From NCBI GenBank assembly GCA_028274465.1, contig CM051457.1, forward strand, positions 58,017,550 to 58,081,549: a DNA stretch of 64,000 nt. Reading direction: 5' to 3'. Position numbers and translations under genes: made by a program. The stretch comes from Plantago ovata (taxonomy: Eukaryota; Streptophyta; Magnoliopsida; Lamiales; Plantaginaceae). The notes beneath the pieces are model-generated. The model was not told where the DNA came from, did not search any database, and was given only the letters and a program-made list of their open reading frames with translations. Below, in pieces: positions 31,684 to 43,296 of the stretch (positions are counted from its first letter, which is position 1; each line of letters opens with the position of its first letter).

Positions 31684-33830
31684 GTGTTGAATGATTGTAG
31701 ACCAATTTCACTAGTAAGTAGTTCTTATAAGATCTTATCGAAATTGCTTGCTAGTCGTTTTGGTGTTGTGTTGGAAAATGTTATTTTGGAAAATCAATCT
31801 GCTTTTATTGGTGAAAGAAATATCATTGATGGGGTGGTGGTGGCTAATGAAATTGTTGATGAGGTTCTAAGAAAGAAAAAGAAGGTGTTTGTGTTTAAAA
31901 TCGATTTTGAAAGGCATATGACTCGGTAAGATGGGATTTTCTTTTTGACATGTTGAGTGTGTTGGGGTTGGTGAGTTGTGGATTAAGTGGATTAAAGAAT
32001 GTGTGTCTAGTGTAAGTGCATCCGTACTTGTTAATGGGAGCCCAACTAAGGAATTTGTAGTGGGGCGTGGTTTGCGTCAAGGGGATCCCCTATCTCCTTT
32101 TCTCTATCTAGTTGTAGAGGAGGGTTGTGTAGAATGATCAAAAGGGTTTGCAATGTGGGAATGTTTAAACCGGTCTTGGTAGGTAAAGATAAAATTCCGG
32201 TGTCACATCTACAATTTGCGGATGATACAATATTTTTTGGAGAAAGTGTCCTAAGAACTTTTGAACTTTTGTCCGGACTTAAGATTAATTTCGGAAAAAG
32301 CAATTTATTTGGGTTTGGAGTGGCGGAGAGTGAACTTTTGAATGGGGCCAATTATCTAAATTGTGAGGTGAGAAAATTACCTTTTAACTACTTGGGGTTG
32401 CCGGTGGGTTGTCGAGCTAGGAGTGATAAATCTTGGGTTAAGGTGAAAGAGAGAGTGGAGAAGCGTTTGGGGGTTTGGGAAAATAAGTTTATATCCTTTG
32501 GGGGTCGGTTGGTGTTAGCTAAATCGGTCCTTGATGCTCTCCCTATCTATTATCTATCTTTCTTTAAAATTCCAGAAAAAAGTGGCTAGTGAGATAGTGG
32601 GGCTACAACGGAACTTTGTGTGGGAAGGGGGCTTGGATAAACATAAAAGGAAAATTGCTTGGGTTAAATGGGAGAGGGTTTGTGAAGCTAAGGAGGAAGG
32701 GGGCTTGGGTTTAAAGAATATTGAAAACTTTAACTTGGCTCTTCTTGGGAAGTGGTTGTGGAAACTTTTGAATAATGGGAATGATCTTTGGGTGCAAGTA
32801 ATTGAATCAAAATATAGGAAGTTGATGGAGGGTGTAGATTTGATTAGAGAGGGTGGGAAAAGGAAATGTACTTGGTCCGAATTGGGGAATGATATTATTT
32901 TTGTGTGCTCTTAAAAAGAATTGGTTTGCTGAAAAGTGTGTTAAGTCTACTTGCAATGGAAAGAAAACAAGCTTTTGGGGTGAGAAATGGGAAATTTTGG
33001 TGAGTGTTTGAAAGAGTTGTATCCAAGGTTATTTAGGCTTGAAAGTGATAAAAATTGTTCAATTCATGATCGTTTGTTGGTAAGTGGAGGTAGTGTTGCT
33101 TTTAAATGGACTTGGAGTAGAGAGCTTAGGGAAAGGGAGAAAGCTTGGGTTGAGTGTATTGAGTCAAATGTGCATGATTTTAGTCTTAGAGAAGGTGTTG
33201 ATGATTCTTGGGTGTGGTTGGGCATTGATTCGAATGTTTATAATACTAGAGATGCTTATCGAATTTTGAATGTTAAAGGTGAGGAAAATTGTATGAAGAA
33301 ATGGTCGAAAGTAGTGTGGAACAATTGTGTTCCCGAAAAGGTTAATGCTTTTGTATGGAAGGTTCTCCAAAACAAAATTCCAACTAAAGAAAATCTTGAT
33401 TTGATAGGGGTGTTTAAGTGTTGAAGATAGAGTATGTAAAAGATGTGGTGGGGTGGGTTTGGAAAATGTAATACATGTCTTTTGTGAGTGTTTGTTTGCC
33501 CAAAAAGTGTGGAATTTATTGTATCATTGGGTGGGTGTGGTGTGTAATGTTGGTTGCAATATAGAGGTGTCTCTTGAGAATCATTCAACTACTAAAGTTA
33601 CTTGCTCGAAGAGGTTTTGGCATGCTTTTTGGTGTGCTACATTGTGGAATATTTGGAATGCTCATAATGTATTGTTGTTCCAAGGGGAGATCTTAAGTGA
33701 GTTTCAAGTTTTTGAGAAAATTATGATCATGCTTTGGGTTTGGTTCAAGGGGAAAGGTAGTTTGCTAAATTACTATCATTTCCATTCTTGGGTCCTCGCA
33801 CCTTTGAATTGTTTAAAAAGGGCATAGTTT
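31684..33830 (+). pseudogene. LINE ORF2 remnant: RT, and zf-RVT C-terminus
   Basis: Consecutive pieces in shifting frames: 31684-31929 (NDCRPISLVSSSYKILSKLL, QSAFIGERNIIDG), 32125-32589 (FADDT catalytic motif, LSGLKINFGKSN, YLGLPVG), 32590-32914 (FVWEGG...WERVCEAKEEGGLG), 32987-33424 (WVWLGIDSNVYNTRDAYRIL, WKVLQNKIPTKENL, zf-RVT-type) and 33453-33827 (VIHVFCECLFAQKVW). The endonuclease domain and RT N-terminus are absent. At least four frameshifts or stops. Not functional. Confidence 0.92.
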
Positions 33831-34670
33831 GTGTTTGATACTAATATGTTTGAGAGAAAGGTTTGTATTTTGGTTGTAGGAGATAGCTTAGGTTGGGGAG
33901 GCTCTATGGGTGGTGAATTTGCTGCTTGGAGCGGGCTGGACATGTGTAGTCGGGGCATGGCTAAGCCGATTATGGCGGGTATGTTGTTCTTATTTTCTGA
34001 GGTTATTTTAGTGAGGCCGATGTTATTGTTTGGTTCTATAAGTCCTCTTGAGGTGTCCGTACTTTAAATTACAATATGTATGCACTCCTTAATGGTCGGA
34101 TTACATGTCCTTTTTGTGATGTGCCCGATTGTTGGGGTGTTTATGTGTTGTTTGTATGGGTAGCATCTCGAGTTCGGTAGCTTATTTTGGACCGTTTTTT
34201 CTTTCTTATCTCTCGGTTTGGTTGCTGGAATAGGATTGAGTTTTTTGAGTAGTATCTACATGATCTTGGCTTTGGTTGGGAGTTTTTTTGCAGATACTTT
34301 GACGGTGGTGTTAAGCGCCAGTGGTAGGCTTTGTTTTGATGGATGAGCTTCTCATTTTTTAGGATGAAAACATGGCTTGTGGTATAAATTCCTTGCTTCA
34401 TACGGCACATTCTAAGGGATTGAGAGTCCTTTTGGTTAATTTCCAATTACGGTGACTTGGTACGATGGGGCTTATCACCTTGTCCTCTGCTTTTTCATTC
34501 TAAGGGGTTGGATGCTCTTAGTCACGGTGTGTCTGTACGGGTGTAGGACCCAAGTTAGTACGATTTTCATTCTAAAACGTGGGATAAGCTTAGCTTTTTT
34601 GGTGCTTTTGGTACTTGTATTGATTTATCAGGTGCTGGTGATGTGGTTCGCACTACAAGAAATCAGACAT

Positions 34671-34960
34671 TTAGCGACGGATCATTAGATACGGACTCCA
34701 TCCGTCGCTATTTAGCGACGGATCGCTATGCGTAGCGACGGATAAGGACGAACTGCGCTCTAAGCTCAGTTTGTGTCCCTGGAGACCCAATCCGGCTCCA
34801 GTTTAGCGACGGATAAGGTTTATCCGTCTCTATTTTGGCGACGGATAGACTTATCCGTCTCTAAATTTAGTTGATCAGAATTTGGTTTGGATTAAAAAAA
34901 TTAAAATAAATAAATAAATAAAAATATAACGACGGATGAACTCATCTGTCGCTATACTTT
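34671..34960. repeat. Left subterminal repeats of J
   Basis: At least eight copies of TAGCGACGGAT or ATCCGTCGCTA in both orientations, with drift further in. Confidence 0.88.
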
Positions 34961-34977
34961 TATTTACAGATCGGGGA

Positions 34978-36371
34978 AGTCTTTCTTCTTCCTCATTTCC
35001 CCCAAATCCTAAATCTCCAAATCCCTAAATCGACTCCACCACCACCGCACGTCGACGCTGCTTGCCGCACCACCACCACACATCGACGCCACCACTGCCC
35101 CGCCTTCTCTTTCGTGCCACCACCACTGCCCCGCTTTCTCTTTCGTGCCACCACCACGGCCCCACCTTCTCTTTCGCACCACCACCACACATCGACGCCA
35201 CCATTGCCCCGCCACCATATTCCGCAGGACCACCACTTCCCGCATTCCGCCACCGCACCGCCATTCGACCGGAGTTCTTCCTTCCCTTTCTCATCTTCAT
35301 TTGATATAGGTTAGTAACCCTAATCTCTCCAATTTAATTTTTTTCAGACTTTTTTAATTTCTCAATGTTATTGTCCCATCTAGAATTTTTCTCCAAATTG
35401 AGGTTAAGAACAAGGTTAGCTTGTTTTCGAATTGAGCTGTAAGGCTTAAGATTTTGTTTTTACTTGTGCTATGTTGGAAATAGTAGTAAAATTGGTAGTA
35501 CTGGTGTTGTGTTGAAAGAAGTAATAGAATTGGTAGTACTTGTGCTATGTTGGAAGTAGTAGTAGAATTGGTAGTACTGGTTTACAACTCCATTTTTCGA
35601 AAACGATTCACTTGTGTTGCTATCTATTAAATTAGTCATAGTATATACGGTATATGTTAGGTTAATCTGTACACAGTTACTTGATTGAATATGTATATTT
35701 TGTTTCCCATTCCATGTTTTGAACGGACTGATGAATGTGCTTTGACATTTCTTTTTATTTTTTGGTATTATGTTATGAGTCAATAAGACTTTAAAATGCT
35801 CCAATTGATAAATGAATTATATTTAATTAGATTAAAATTTGGTTTAAATCAGATTAATTAGATTAAAATTTTAAAATGATGGATTAAATTAGATTAATTA
35901 GATCAAATTCTGTATTAAATTAGATTTTTAAATGTAGGCTATGTATCCTTGCATTTTTTGGTCTTTCACATACTCCCTCTGTCCCGTTTGAAATAACCCG
36001 TTTTGACTTTTTTCGGTCAATAGTTTTCAACTTTGACCCATCATTACTATTAAACTATAATTATTAAATATTTAATAAAATTATATTATGAAAATTTAGG
36101 TTCTATATTTTCATAATATGATTTCGTCAAATGATTTATCATTATAGTTTAAGAGTAATCGGGAGTCAAAGTTGATAACTGTTGACCGAAAAAAGTCAAA
36201 ATGGGTAAATTAAAGTGTGACGGAGGGAGTATGCTTTTTGCAGCTTCATTTGGATCTGTAAATCATAAGTTTACAGCATAAAGTAAAGCATAAAGTACAG
36301 TGTCGTTTCTTATCAGTGTATACTCAAAGTCCATTTATTGTTTCTTAAGGTTGTTCTTAAACGTGCAGATC
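34978..36371 (+). promoter_or_regulatory. Leader region of the J gene with 5' UTR intron
   Basis: After CT-rich DNA a CCACCACCAC-rich stretch (35038-35240) repeats a unit of about 35 bp ending in CTTCTCTTTCG. A donor match ATAG/GTTAGT (intron from 35310) and an acceptor GTGCAG (to 36368) would place a 1.06-kb intron in the leader, just before the ATG at 36372. The Stowaway-like MITE lies within this intron. Splicing is predicted, not observed. Confidence 0.5.
35973..36229. mobile_element. Stowaway-like MITE in J
   Basis: 257 bp with inverted ends CTCCCTCTGTCCC / GTGACGGAGGGAG and TA on both sides (35971-35972, 36230-36231). The interior is also self-complementary (GTTTTGACTTTTTTCGGTCAA against TTGACCGAAAAAAGTCAAA). 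No coding capacity. Ends and TA target are typical of Stowaway (Tc1/mariner). Confidence 0.93.
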
Positions 36372-38164
36372 ATGTCGAGGCCAAAGAAACCGGGGAAGCT
36401 GTTGGCGGCCAGCAGCCGTAGCTACGCCGAGCCAGACTCGCCATTCCGCACCCCTAGTAGTCAGCCGGAGTCGGGGGGGGGGGACCTCGGCGACTCATGT
36501 CAGCGAGACCCAGTCCCATGACCCCCGTTCTAGCAGCAGTGCAGGGTCTACTGGCACAGACGTGTTTGCTAACCTACCAGATGATGGGTACAGGGGGGAG
36601 GTGTACAAGGCGGGTGAGCGGGTGAATGGCAAGCTCGTCGTCTGGCCCATGCTTGGGCATGTGTAAGTTATTTAGTTGGATTAATTTGTGTGTTTGGTAT
36701 TGTATGATTTATTTAGTTGGATTAATTTGTGTATGTTATTGCAACAGGATGATGACGAGGGAGGCTGCAAAGTTCATCAACAAGGAATCCACGAAGAAAG
36801 TGGATCTCCCACCACTTGGAGCACAGTGGCATACTTTCACTCCGGAGCGGAAGGCGGAGATTTGGAAGGCTCTGGAGGTTAGTAATCTTTCTTCTTCTCT
36901 TATGGTTTAAGTGGTATGTTCTCAATTACTTGGGTGATATGTTAGTCACTGTGTGTTAGTTGAAATAGGACAATGTGCAATTGTTTGGGTGATATGTTAG
37001 TCACCGTGTGTTAGTTGAAATAGGACAATGTGCAATTGTCTGGGTGATATGTTAGTCATCGTGTGTTAGTTGAAAATAGGACAATGTGCACAATTGTTTG
37101 GGTGATATGTTAGTCACCGTGTTATATATATGTTAGTCTGAATTTTGTATACTTTCTGAAATGTAGGAGAAGTTCTTCCTCCCCAACAAGTTCAAGTCAG
37201 AGCTGTGGTATGCCTTCGAACATGAAGGCTTCGAAGCCTTCCGGAAGAAGGTCGCCAAGATCAAGGCATCGGGGAAGAAGCCGGGGTGGATTGTGGAGGA
37301 GGAGTGGCCCCTGTGGAAGCAGTATTGGGCGGAGAACCTTCAAGCCCAAAAGCTGTCGGAGCAGAATAGGGAGAACCGGTCCCATAATCCACCGGATGGG
37401 ACAGGCTCGGTGAAGCATCGGCTGGGTTCAAAATCCCAGTTGGCGCGCCACCTGGACGCGGTAAGTCACGTACTTTGTTATAGTTTCTTTTTCTTTCTTA
37501 AGTCTTATTTCAATTCAATCATTACTTTATTCATTTATATATATATTTGTTGAAGATATCGGAGGGGAGGGAGCAGACCATGTGGGAGCACTTCTGTGAG
37601 GCTCACGGGGAGCTGGATAAGGATGGCAAGGTGACCTTCCAGTCTGATAGGGCCAAAACAATCGCGGTATGTTTTATATTTTTTTGATTCCTGAGCTTCT
37701 TGTTGAATATTTGATGCTTCGATCAATAACGTACTAATTAAATCTTAATGGTTTGTTTGAATTTTCAGGCAGAGTTCCTGGTCAGGACTGAGAACCTTGA
37801 TCTCACGGCCGAGGAGGAGAACGCCATCTATCTCGAGATCGTGAATCTCGATGATAAGGGGCATGTCTTCGGCATGAGCAACCTCTCGCAGGTGATATTG
37901 GAGACGGTGAACCAGGGTGGCTCCTCCTCTAGCTCCTCCAAGCGCCGAAGGGGACAAGCCGATGTGCCTCCCGAGTTCCTCCAGGAGCAGCAGCAGCTGA
38001 AGGCGACTGTCCATCGGTTGAGGACAGAGCAGGATAGGATGAGGCATGGATTCAAGAGATCCATCGAGTGGCTCATGGAGCAGTATGGCGCCCCCCCCGG
38101 TGGAGCGGCACCTCCCGACTTCTTCATGTTCGATGCCGATGCCCCCCAAGATACTCAGCAGTAG
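36372..38164 (+). CDS. CACTA accessory transposase-type gene, five exons (Transposase_24-like)
   Basis: Predicted exons 36372-36662, 36748-36877, 37167-37460, 37556-37666 and 37769-38164, all with GT/AG borders and matching phases, giving about 406 residues. Exon 1 is Pro/Ser-rich; exons 2-3 hold a helical, Trp-rich core (REAAKFINKES, FKSELWYAF, KKPGWIVEEEWPLWKQYW) and GSKSQLARHL; exon 4 MWEHFCEAHGELDKDG; exon 5 a Glu-rich segment, a Ser run followed by a basic KRRRG and a Gln-rich coiled coil. The layout resembles the plant Ptta/En/Spm (Transposase_24) proteins that accompany TNP2. An 11-G run at 36473-36483 puts exon 1 out of frame by +1, either a real mutation or a sequencing error. Confidence 0.72.
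36931..37135 (+). repeat. 55-bp minisatellite in intron 2 of the J gene
   Basis: Units starting TGGGTGATATGTTAGTCAC at 36931, 36986, 37041 and 37099; the last is partial. Confidence 0.88.
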
Positions 38165-38400
38165 TTCTCTTTTTTTTTATTTTTGAACAATTTTTTTCTA
38201 TTTCGAACAAATTTTTTTTCATGTTCCTTTAATTTGCTTAGGACAATTAGTACTTCATTTTATTAATGCTTAGAACAAAATTTTTTTTTGTATATAATGT
38301 TTAGTTACGAAAATGTTTACGTATTTGCGGTGTACAACTACAAAAAAAAATTAAAATAAAATAAATAAATAAACAAATAAAAAAAATATTCCAGACCAAT

Positions 38401-38745
38401 TAGCGACGGATTAAACCATCCGTCACCAAATCTCGTCTGCCCAGCACCTGACACGTTTTCTAGCAATATAGCGACGGATGATTTCATCCGTCGCCATATT
38501 GTAGGGACGGATCAATTATCCGTCTCAACTTTGGTCAACGATGAAGTTTGCGACGGATCGTCTAATCCGTCGCTGAAAACAGCGACGGATTATATTATCC
38601 ATCGCTTATTTCATTAGCGACGCCACTTTTCGCGACGTCCTATTTAGCGACGGAGTCTCCGTCGCTAATGCCTGTTAGCGACGGATCGGTAACTGATAGC
38701 GACGGATCGGTAACTGATAGCGACGGATAGTGTCCGTCGCTAAAT
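38401..38745. repeat. Right subterminal repeats of J
   Basis: About ten copies of AGCGACGGAT / ATCCGTCGC in both orientations, including a recent direct duplication of GATAGCGACGGATCGGTAACT near 38675-38718. Confidence 0.88.
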
Positions 38746-39086
38746 CCGGTTTTTCTTGTAGTGTCGGTGAGTGTGAAGTTTGGTTCTTGTTTTTGGCCCC
38801 TGTTTTGTTGCTATTTCGATTTGAATTTTGAGAGGCCGGTTGGAGAATTGTGAATCCTTAGTTGATGTTTTTTGGATCATTATTTGGGAAGGGGTTGCTG
38901 TGATTTTGTAATTGGTTATATATGGCTTAAAGGTTGTAAATTTGAGGTAGTATTTGGTTGAGGTTATGTTTAAACTTTAATATCATGGTGTTCCGGAGGA
39001 GTGTCTCTGTGTATCTCAGTTGTAATTGCTCGAGCATTTCTTATGCTCTTTAAGTAATAAATTTTTTTGCCGTTTCAAAAAAAAAG

Positions 39087-39700
39087 TAATAATTTTTTCC
39101 ATTTTTAGAAAATATCGTGGAATGGATCTAATTTTTTTTATATATATAATAAGCACATCATATGAATTTTTCATTTTTTTTATTTAATGGTAGAATAATT
39201 ACATCAAATACATTGGTATTGGTGACATAACAGAAAAAATAAATGTATTAGACATCTATAAGTGCACTGTAAAAATTTGTTAGAAACAAAGATTAATATT
39301 AACATTGAAGCTAATAAATTAATTGATGACTCCAAACATTATCGTTAAAGCTATAAAAACATACTTGTAAAATTGTAAAAATTAAATATACGTACCGACC
39401 GAAGAGCAGTTGGCATGGAAGATTAACACATGACCGGTTGAATGAACGGAAGTTATCCATTTAAATTGAACTTCCTTTTTGAAGAGATTGATTTTATTCT
39501 TAAAAATCACAATGGGTTCATATTCAATAAATAAGGGGTTACTAAATACATTAAATATGGATATTTATTTAAAATGAAAAATGATTTAAAATGTAATAAA
39601 ATAATTTATAAAACATTTATTTGGCCAAAATGCCACATAGTGTGAACACACTTAAATGTGTTCTTTACTCAAAGAAAAACTTAGCTTTCATATATTAATG
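39087..39700. other. AT-rich interval without genes
   Basis: Nothing recognisable: no frame, no terminal repeats. It ends where element I begins, at GGATGGATGGGTAGGCGG. Confidence 0.5.
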
Positions 39701-40381
39701 GATGGATGGGTAGGCGGCGCCCATTATGTGCTTGACCGCGTCTTAGAACTAGAATGGATAGGCGGCATCCGTTATGTGTAGACCGCTCATACATGTTGGG
39801 TAGGCGGCGCCCGTATTTGTAGATAACTGAGATAACTACCCTCAAAGCTTGAAACCCCAAATGATATAAGTCCTGGAATATGTATACTTTAGAATATAAA
39901 TATTTCTGCGATGCCTTCCATAAGGTACGCTAATACTGAACATTCGTTGACATTATGTATTTATCGCCCACGATTTGCTGTTGACGACGATTGACAGTAT
40001 TAGAGTATGCTTATGGTTATGACTTACTAGCATTAGATTTGTCGCCCACGATGATGCAATGCGAAGGTCATCATGTTGAATTAGATTCAACAAAACCAAG
40101 AGTTGCATGTGCAATTGGATAGTCCTACCGAGTTTTACTATGTTATGCATCCAGCCCCCGCAGGGGCATAGCATAGTAGTAATTTGGATCTTAACCACTA
40201 AAGTATTGTTTGCCTATTACTCGTATGTATTTGTTTTGGGGGCAATGCATTTGTGAAAATAGTGGGAGCTAAATAGCTAAAGGACCTTGTTACTTAGTTA
40301 GTTGATTGTGTTTTAGAAATATTATTTCAATAGTTGATTTATTATTTTCGTTCTATATTATTTCTCCGTAGGAAAACAGAA

Positions 40382-41365
40382 ATGGCTAGTATCTCACTCC
40401 GTGCTATCTTAGAGAAGCAAGTTTTGACTGGACCAAACTTCCTAGATTGTATCAGGAATATTCGTCTGGTGCTGAGGTACGAAAAGATTGAGTATGTCTT
40501 GGATGAAGCCATTCCCGTGTGTCCCGAGAATCTGCAGAATGCCGAACAAATTGCTGGTTGGAATCAAGCAAACAAGGCAAAGGCTGATAAGTATCAAGAG
40601 GATGCAAAGTCCGCACAGTGTATCATGCTGGCGGCAATGAGCAATGAGCTGCAAAGGCAACATGAGAGCATGTTGCCGTATGAGATGTTGAAGCATCTGG
40701 AGTCGCTCTTTAAGACGACTTCTAGGAGTGTCGAATTTGATTTGATCAAAGAGATATTCAAGTGCAAGCTCAATGAAGGTGGAAACATGTCTGAACATGT
40801 ACTCAAGATGATAGGTCTTTTCGAGAAGCTTGTCGTTGCTGGCATTAAGCTGGAAAACAAAGTTGCAGTCATCTTCATCCTTCAATCATTGTCGAGTTCG
40901 TACTCGCAGTTCATTATTAACTATACCATGAATGTGAAAGATACTACACTACCGGAGCTCCACAATCTGTTGAAGACTTATGACCAATCTCTTCCCAAAA
41001 GGGAGAAAACGGTCATGTTAGTTGGGCAATCTTCCAACCCAAACCCGAGAAACAAAGGAGCTAAGGGTAAGGGAAAGATGAAAGCCAAGGCCAATACTTC
41101 GAGTACTAAGCCTAAAAGTCTGAACCAGAAAGGACCAAGTTTCAAAAGAAGTGGACGGGTACGCACAGAGGAGTGCCTTTACTGTAAGCAGAAAGGGCAT
41201 TGGAAGAAAGACTGCCCGAAGTTGAAGGCAGAGGGATCTATGAAGCCGCCGGCATCTAGCTCAGGTATGTTTTTTTTTGAAATAAACATGACTACTTTTG
41301 ACTCCAATAGTTGGGTATTAGATACAGCTTGTGGCTCACACATTTGTAATAATGTGCAGGGGTAA
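40382..41365 (+). pseudogene. Gag and start of protease of copia I
   Basis: Preferred start 40382 (MASISLRAILEKQ) rather than the longer frame from 40334. About 327 residues: gag domain as in G, intact zinc knuckle CLYCKQKGHWKKDC, then directly in frame into protease WVLDTACGSHIC, showing that Gag and Pol are one frame in this family. A TAA stops it at 41363-41365, and the D insertion follows 17 bases later. Without pol domains attached it is a fragment. Confidence 0.87.
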
Positions 41366-41381
41366 ACTGAAGACAGGCTAG

Positions 41382-42585
41382 TGATGAACGAGATTGTCAG
41401 ACTCAATTAATCAAATAAATTTGTTTTAGCCAAAGGCAATTCACAACTACAACGAAAACCAAGGCACGTAGTGTAGAAGTAAAATAACCTCGAGTGTCGA
41501 TCTCTAAGGACTATAACTAGCTTTATAAAATTTAACTTAAACTATAAATCAGAAATCAAGCAAAGCACAGATTTTTCTTATCAATATGATGGAAGTCAGT
41601 GATAGTATGGTCATTCAAAGCAACGGGTAATAATCATGCATGAAGTACTTGAAGTTTGTATAGAGATCTATGAACATGAATTGTCCTACGTGTTCCTTTC
41701 AATTCAACACTACGAAGATAGATGGCTTAGATAGATCAAAGAAATAAAACAACAAATCAAGTCTTAAACGCGCGAAGTCACTCATGCATAATCAAGAACC
41801 CTAGCTAAGAAATCACATACTATCACCAACGATAGATTTAGCTACTCATATTACAATCAACAAGAATCAAAGCAAGATTGAATGAAAACATGTTGAGTGA
41901 AATAAATAAACGCAGAAAAATCGTGAGATACAAGTTACCAACGAAGGTTGTCAATCTCCGATGAATTGCTAACTCACAAGCAAGAATCGAAAATCAAAGA
42001 TGTCCAATCTCCATGCTAAATCTTCCAAACCAATAAGAAAAAGCATTTTCTATGCTAATAATTCCCAGAACAGGCTCTCGAGAATTTGTCTCTCCAAATA
42101 ATGTGAAAAGGTCTCAAAAACGTAGAAAAATAGGCAAACTATATATAATGTTCGGAAACCCACCAGGCGAACCGCCCCAGGTGCCGGGCGATTCGCCTGG
42201 TGCGGGGTGATTCGTCCCACGTCCCAGGAGGTTCGCCTGGGACATCCAGATCGGCGAGAGCGAGATTTTCGGTCTTCTTTTCCTTTTCGGACTCGGATTT
42301 TGCCTTCTAGTGACCTTTAAGCCTTGAAACTCGTCCCCTAGGCCTCAAATCTCATCCGGAACCTTCTAGATACACCACGAATGTCATCGAAACACCAAAA
42401 CTTCGTCCTCTTCATCAATATTGCCCATAAACATACGTTTTTAACCTAAAACCTGAAAAATGCAAAGAAAAGGGAAACGTGACACTATTCTAATAAAATG
42501 CACTAAAATATAAGCTAAATTAACCTAAAGGATAGCTAAATTGGTGAAAAAGACTCGAATGAAAGTGTAAAATACACGTTCATCA
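41382..42585 (-). repeat. LTR D1
   Basis: 1,204 bp, TGATGAACGAG...GTTCATCA. TATA box 42139-42147 and palindrome array 42161-42243, as in C. Nearly identical to D2. Confidence 0.92.
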
Positions 42586-43262
42586 AACTCCCCAAACCGA
42601 ACCTTTGCTTGTCCTCAAGCAACTAAGTTAGAGTCTAATGCAGAAACCAATGCCACACACAAAATGGAGTCTCATGACAAATGAAATGAACTAATCTATT
42701 GAGTCTATCAAAAACCTATGAACAATGACCAAACAAATCATAACATGGATATTGAATGAAGAATGCCTCGATTGATTCATACACATTCACATATGCACTA
42801 TGTTAAACAAGATAGTCTCTTGTAACATTCTCTACCTGGACCTAGTCAGTGACGAGTTAATGAAACATGTTAAAATACGAATGGTTGTCCCGTGCCTATG
42901 AAACTGAGGACTTACTGATGTTCACCAAGTTAAGACTTTCCCTCAAAGAGGTCAAAACAATACTGGCTCTCACCAAACGAAGGAGGGTTCCCTAAAAGTT
43001 CACACTCCCCTATTCTACCCATCTCTCAAGCAAGTTCATAAACTAATCACCACTTCCTGAATGGCATGACGAGGGTGGTCTAGAACAGATGACACTCAAA
43101 CAAACAAAAGACACATTTACAACTCGATTACGAACATTACAAGAATTGAAAAACGAGACAAACACATTGCTAAACTGCTTCTTGGCTTTCTTTGGACCCT
43201 TCTTTGCTTTTTTGGGGTCTCTTTGCTATTTTTTTGCTTTTCCATATTTCTGGAAATTTTTC

Positions 43263-43296
<34 letters not shown>

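Larger units (their letters stand above)
34651..38763 (+). mobile_element. Element J: CACTA (En/Spm) transposon without a TNP2 transposase
   Basis: 4,113 bp with CACTACAAGAAA termini (TTTCTTGTAGTG at the far end) and a 3-bp duplication TCG (34648-34650, 38764-38766) in the LINE. Both ends carry arrays of TAGCGACGGAT and its complement (34671-34960, 38401-38745), the expected binding sites for a TnpA-like protein. It encodes one multi-exon protein and no DDE-type TNP2 transposase, so it needs one in trans. Confidence 0.95.
31675..39086 (+). mobile_element. 5'-truncated L1-type LINE, interrupted by CACTA J
   Basis: Only the second half of ORF2 and the 3' UTR remain, 31675-34650 and 38764-39086. 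The 3' end has GCCGTTTC followed by nine A, the usual tail of plant L1 elements. The 5' edge falls inside the RT domain, as expected from incomplete reverse transcription. Flanking target duplication was not identified with confidence. Confidence 0.88.

Noticed and set aside
34671..34960. CRISPR-like spaced repeats
   Set aside because: TAGCGACGGAT repeats occur in both orientations with irregular spacing at both ends of a CACTA element; they are transposase binding sites.
35009..35314. His/Pro- or Gly/Val-rich proteins near 35009-35314
   Set aside because: Translations of a CCACCA-type repeat in all frames; a leader of the CACTA gene explains the region.
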